DNA of 5,551 nucleotides from assembly GCA_964398215.1 (NCBI GenBank), contig CAYNNP010000341.1, forward strand, positions 1 through 5,551. Direction: 5' to 3'. Positions 3,047-5,551 of this stretch are shown piece after piece. The notes under the pieces were generated by a model. It saw only the letters and a list, made by a program, of their open reading frames with translations. It did not search any database and was not told the DNA's origin. The DNA comes from CAYNNP01 sp964398215 (GTDB lineage Bacteria; Planctomycetota; Planctomycetia; Pirellulales; Pirellulaceae). Made by a program: the position numbers and the translations under genes. How positions within the stretch are numbered: position 1 is the first letter of the stretch; each line of letters opens with the position of its first letter.

Positions 3047-5551
3047 CTAGTTCGATGTGTCAGAAATTGGAAGATCAGTTTGTGAAGCGTCGATCCCGAT
3101 CAGCGCAGCCGCCTCGCGGCGGACAACTTCCGTCTGTTGCCAGTCGAGCCAGAACCCGCCAATTGATTTCCGCAGGTCAGTTTCCCACGCATGTTGTCGA
3201 TCTTGAGCGTCGAGGAATGCCGCTCGAGCCGCTTCGGAATCTCCCAGTCGGTGGTGGGCCATGGATGCGAAGTACTGGCACATGCTTCCGTTGCCGATAA
3301 ATCGTGTGTCTTCCTCAAACCCGGCTTTGGCATCGTCCAAATGGTTGAGTGCATCGGCGAAGTTACCTCGACGGTACTCCGCCATGCCTTTCAATAGGAC
3401 ATCGAAACTCGCCAGAGTCCCCTTTCGCTTCTCGAAAGCCAAATCCGCAAGCTTGAATGCCGTCTGAAGCTCACGGTCTGGTGCATCGACGAACAATCTG
3501 AGCCTCGCGATGCGTTCTGCAATCCGTGGATTCTCTGTGTCACCCCATCGGTCGAATATCTCGTGCCAGACTTGCCAGAACTGTTCGGGCTTTTCCTGAT
3601 AAAGGTAGGCTGACGCGACTCGGTACTGGTGATAGTCGTCATCAGGTTCGAGCCGAACCAATGCAGTGCGTTTCTCGATCGCTTCGTCCCAGCGACCGAC
3701 TCGTTCCATCAATTGGGCCTGGCGTTGCAATGCCGTCGCGTGGTTACGTCTCATCTGTGAAAGTTGTTTTTCGTTGAGATGCTGAGTCCCCTCGTTCAGT
3801 TCAATCACTTTGGAAAACAGTGCTTCCGCGTCCTCGTAGCGTTGTTGCTCTAACCGCCAATTCCCCAGACGCAACATTGCCTGGAGTGTATCCGAGTCTT
3901 CGCTGATGGCTGTCTTGGTTTCAGCGTTCCAAAGTCGCAAAACACCTTGATGGTCTACGGTTGCAAGTCGTTTGCCGTCTTTCGAAAACGCAACTCCCAA
4001 GACGTTGCTGCCATGAGCTTGAATTGTCTGAAGTCGGTTTCCCGTGAGAGCGTCCCACAATGAGACATTGTGATCGAAGCTGCCTACCGCCAGCGTGCGA
4101 CCATCCGGCGACAGTGCCATGAAACCGACTTCTTTTGAATTGAGCCGATGGAGTTGCGTGCGGGTTTCCAAATCCCAAATGGTTACGCAACTACTGCCCT
4201 CAACACCACCGGCGTAAAGACGTTTACCGTCTGGCGAAACCGCTAAGGCATATACTGCTAGATGAGGTGTTTGAATCGGATCGCGTGACTTCCAGTCAGA
4301 AGTATTCCAGATTTGAATCGGCCCGCCACCTCCGACCAGCAACAAGGAACTGTCCGGGGAAAAGATCACCGTCGTGCCCATGGGACGGTCCCATTTGTGT
4401 AGCGGACCGTCCCCAATTTTCTTGAAGTCGCTGGTGCGCCAAACCGTCAAATCGGATTCACCCTTGGCAATACGAAAGCCAGAGACGTGCGCCAGAAACT
4501 TTCCATCCGGCGAAAAGGCCAAATCCCCAAAGTTTTGATTACCCGTCATGACTTCTCTGTCCAGCCGCGAATCCAACCGGTAAAGCTCTTCGTCCGTTTC
4601 ACAATCCAGAATAGAAATCGTTGTCGCATCAGCGATCGCCATGTAACGGCCGTCGGGAGAATAGGCGACTGACGTTCCTCTTTTCGCATAGCGTTTTGTA
4701 GCATTGTTTCCAAGCTCCAACCGCGCCACGCCATGGCTCACATTGGCAACGGCGACGTTCTCGGCATCAGGGGAAAACGCAACCGAATAGGAACCCAACT
4801 CCCAACGCGGCCTGGCTCGACGAAGTGTGACTTCATGTTGCTCATCCTGAGAATTTTCTAACTTCAATTTGACCGTCGTGCCGATCGGGCCTGCAACGAG
4901 ATAATCAAACTCTTCCCACAAATCTATTTCGCTAACGTCCTTCCAATCTCCCTGGTCAGGATCGAAGACGGCGGCAATTCGTTCGCCAACTTCTACACTC
5001 CCTTCGAGAATGTCTTTCGGTAACACTTTTCCGATTCGCGCGTCGCGCTGGTTTCGACCACGAAGTTGAACCGGAATTGGTACTCCACCGCTGATTCGGT
5101 CCTCAGCAAGATGCACCATGTCAAACTGAGTAGCATGACTCTCCCGGTCGTGTTTTGTCGTGCCAATAGTAGCACGGCTCTCCGAGCCGTGAATTTCTGT
5201 GTGACTCGACTCGGAGAGTCGAGCTACTTTGGTTTCTGGTAACGTCCAGAGCTTCACATTGCCGTTGAAGTCTCGCGATGCCAACAGTTGGCCATCAGCG
5301 GAAAAGTTCATTGCCGCATTGAATTCTGATATCGCAAAAAGATGAGCCTTGATCGAGCGAATGAGTCGAGGCATTGCCGACTGGATGGAGGGAGCTTTGC
5401 GTTCCCCAGTTTCCCCGGACTGCTGATTTGGCGTTTCAGTGTTGGCCAGGGATGCGAGTGCTGAAACATCCCATAAGTCAATCGTGCCGTCATGGCCGCC
5501 GGTGGCGAGTACTTTCCCATCCGACGAGAACCGCATCGTCGTGGTTACTTT
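3047..5551 (-). CDS. WD40/PDZ/TPR protein, probably the C-terminal part of a kinase; 5' end outside the window
   Basis: The frame is open from the window edge (834 residues). The ATG at 5534-5536 lies inside a WD repeat and is not the start, but is used here as residue 1. Two WD40 units lie at 3-24 (SSDGKVLATGG, IDLWD) and 78-99. A translated palindromic repeat (103-123) and a linker follow. A PDZ-like domain covers about 150-242 (ARIGKVLP, GSVEVGERIAAV, GPIGTTVKLKL, EVTLRRAR). Seven further WD40 units begin near 254, 292, 341, 392, 433, 475 and 517; the first is degenerate. Seven is the number of blades in a classic propeller. Residues 550-815 are TPR-like (LGNWRLEQQRYEDAEALF, GMAEYRRGNFADAL, MAHHRLGDSEAARAAF) and end DWQQTEVVRREAAALIG, the type of C-terminus seen on planctomycetal Ser/Thr kinases with WD40 domains. 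It probably serves protein-protein interaction. An N-terminal kinase domain beyond the edge is an inference. Confidence 0.9.
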   Translation of the reverse strand, partial: KVTTTMRFSSDGKVLATGGHDGTIDLWDVSALASLANTETPNQQSGETGERKAPSIQSAMPRLIRSIKAHLFAISEFNAAMNFSADGQLLASRDFNGNVKLWTLPETKVARLSESSHTEIHGSESRATIGTTKHDRESHATQFDMVHLAEDRISGGVPIPVQLRGRNQRDARIGKVLPKDILEGSVEVGERIAAVFDPDQGDWKDVSEIDLWEEFDYLVAGPIGTTVKLKLENSQDEQHEVTLRRARPRWELGSYSVAFSPDAENVAVANVSHGVARLELGNNATKRYAKRGTSVAYSPDGRYMAIADATTISILDCETDEELYRLDSRLDREVMTGNQNFGDLAFSPDGKFLAHVSGFRIAKGESDLTVWRTSDFKKIGDGPLHKWDRPMGTTVIFSPDSSLLLVGGGGPIQIWNTSDWKSRDPIQTPHLAVYALAVSPDGKRLYAGGVEGSSCVTIWDLETRTQLHRLNSKEVGFMALSPDGRTLAVGSFDHNVSLWDALTGNRLQTIQAHGSNVLGVAFSKDGKRLATVDHQGVLRLWNAETKTAISEDSDTLQAMLRLGNWRLEQQRYEDAEALFSKVIELNEGTQHLNEKQLSQMRRNHATALQRQAQLMERVGRWDEAIEKRTALVRLEPDDDYHQYRVASAYLYQEKPEQFWQVWHEIFDRWGDTENPRIAERIARLRLFVDAPDRELQTAFKLADLAFEKRKGTLASFDVLLKGMAEYRRGNFADALNHLDDAKAGFEEDTRFIGNGSMCQYFASMAHHRLGDSEAARAAFLDAQDRQHAWETDLRKSIGGFWLDWQQTEVVRREAAALIGIDASQTDLPISDTSN
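4811..5089 (-). other. PDZ-like domain inserted between WD40 units
   Basis: Residues 150-242 (counted from the ATG at 5534-5536) do not follow the WD40 pattern. They show the PDZ order of elements: a GVPIPVQL strand in the place of the carboxylate-binding strand, ARIGKVLP, then GSVEVGERIAAV (in many PDZ domains AGLKPGDRIVAV), a helix WEEFDYLVAG, and PIGTTVKLKL with a closing EVTLRRAR strand. PDZ domains of this bacterial type bind C-terminal or internal peptides. The assignment was made by eye. Confidence 0.7.
5168..5228. repeat. Palindromic element doublet inside the WD40 gene, translated in frame
   Basis: AGTAGC is followed by the hairpin ACGGCTC-TCC-GAGCCGT (5174-5190) and 14 spacer bases. 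The inverted hairpin CTCGACTC-GGA-GAGTCGAG (5205-5223) follows and the end is GCTACT. On the minus strand it is read as the 21 residues 103-123 of the WD40/PDZ/TPR protein (ARLSESSH, then GSESRAT), with no stop codon or frame shift. It lies in the linker between the second WD40 unit and the PDZ-like domain. Confidence 0.88.

Noticed and set aside
5534..5536. ATG as the true start of the WD40 protein
   Set aside because: The five codons before it are open and continue the WD repeat pattern, so the real start lies beyond the window.

Overview
The window looks planctomycetal, probably Pirellulaceae or Rhodopirellula-like; this is an inference from gene content, because no marker gene is present. 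The evidence is a Ser/Thr kinase with a DWG motif in place of DFG and a membrane anchor followed by a WD40-type linker, a PF07638-type ECF sigma factor, a WD40/PDZ/TPR protein with a C-terminus typical of planctomycetal kinases, and a remnant resembling the C-terminal part of a PA14 domain. All recognisable coding sequence lies on the minus strand, so the biological order runs from high to low coordinates.

Layout in transcription order. (1) 5551-3047: the C-terminal 834 residues of a large protein whose start lies outside the window. It holds two WD40 units, a palindromic repeat translated in frame, a PDZ-like domain, seven more WD40 units and a TPR-like tail. (2) 3046-2659: 388 bases without an intact gene. 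They hold a 64-codon remnant of a PA14-like protein with repeat-element ends at both borders, and two repeat doublets next to the sigma gene. (3) 2658-2101: a complete 185-residue ECF sigma factor. (4) 2100-1788: 313 bases filled mostly by further copies of the repeat. (5) 1787-1: a Ser/Thr protein kinase, complete at its N-terminus and open at the window edge, with its kinase domain, membrane segment, coiled coil and the beginning of the post-membrane region.

The likely working unit is a kinase/ECF signalling module. The sigma factor lies between two large proteins of the planctomycetal kinase-WD40 type. In its region 2.2 a threonine occupies the place where classical ECF factors carry an acidic residue, which recalls the ECF factors switched on by Ser/Thr phosphorylation.

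The most unusual content is the repeat family. About eleven short hairpins, with arms of the type CGNCTC/GAGN'CG, a usual loop of TCC and an outer AGTAGC end, are spread over both intergenic regions. Many are arranged as inverted doublets of 57-61 bases, the architecture of REPINs. Base pairing is kept by compensatory changes. One doublet lies inside the WD40 gene and is translated in frame. Three copies show a 12-14 base duplication of their outer end. No transposase or RAYT gene is present in the window.
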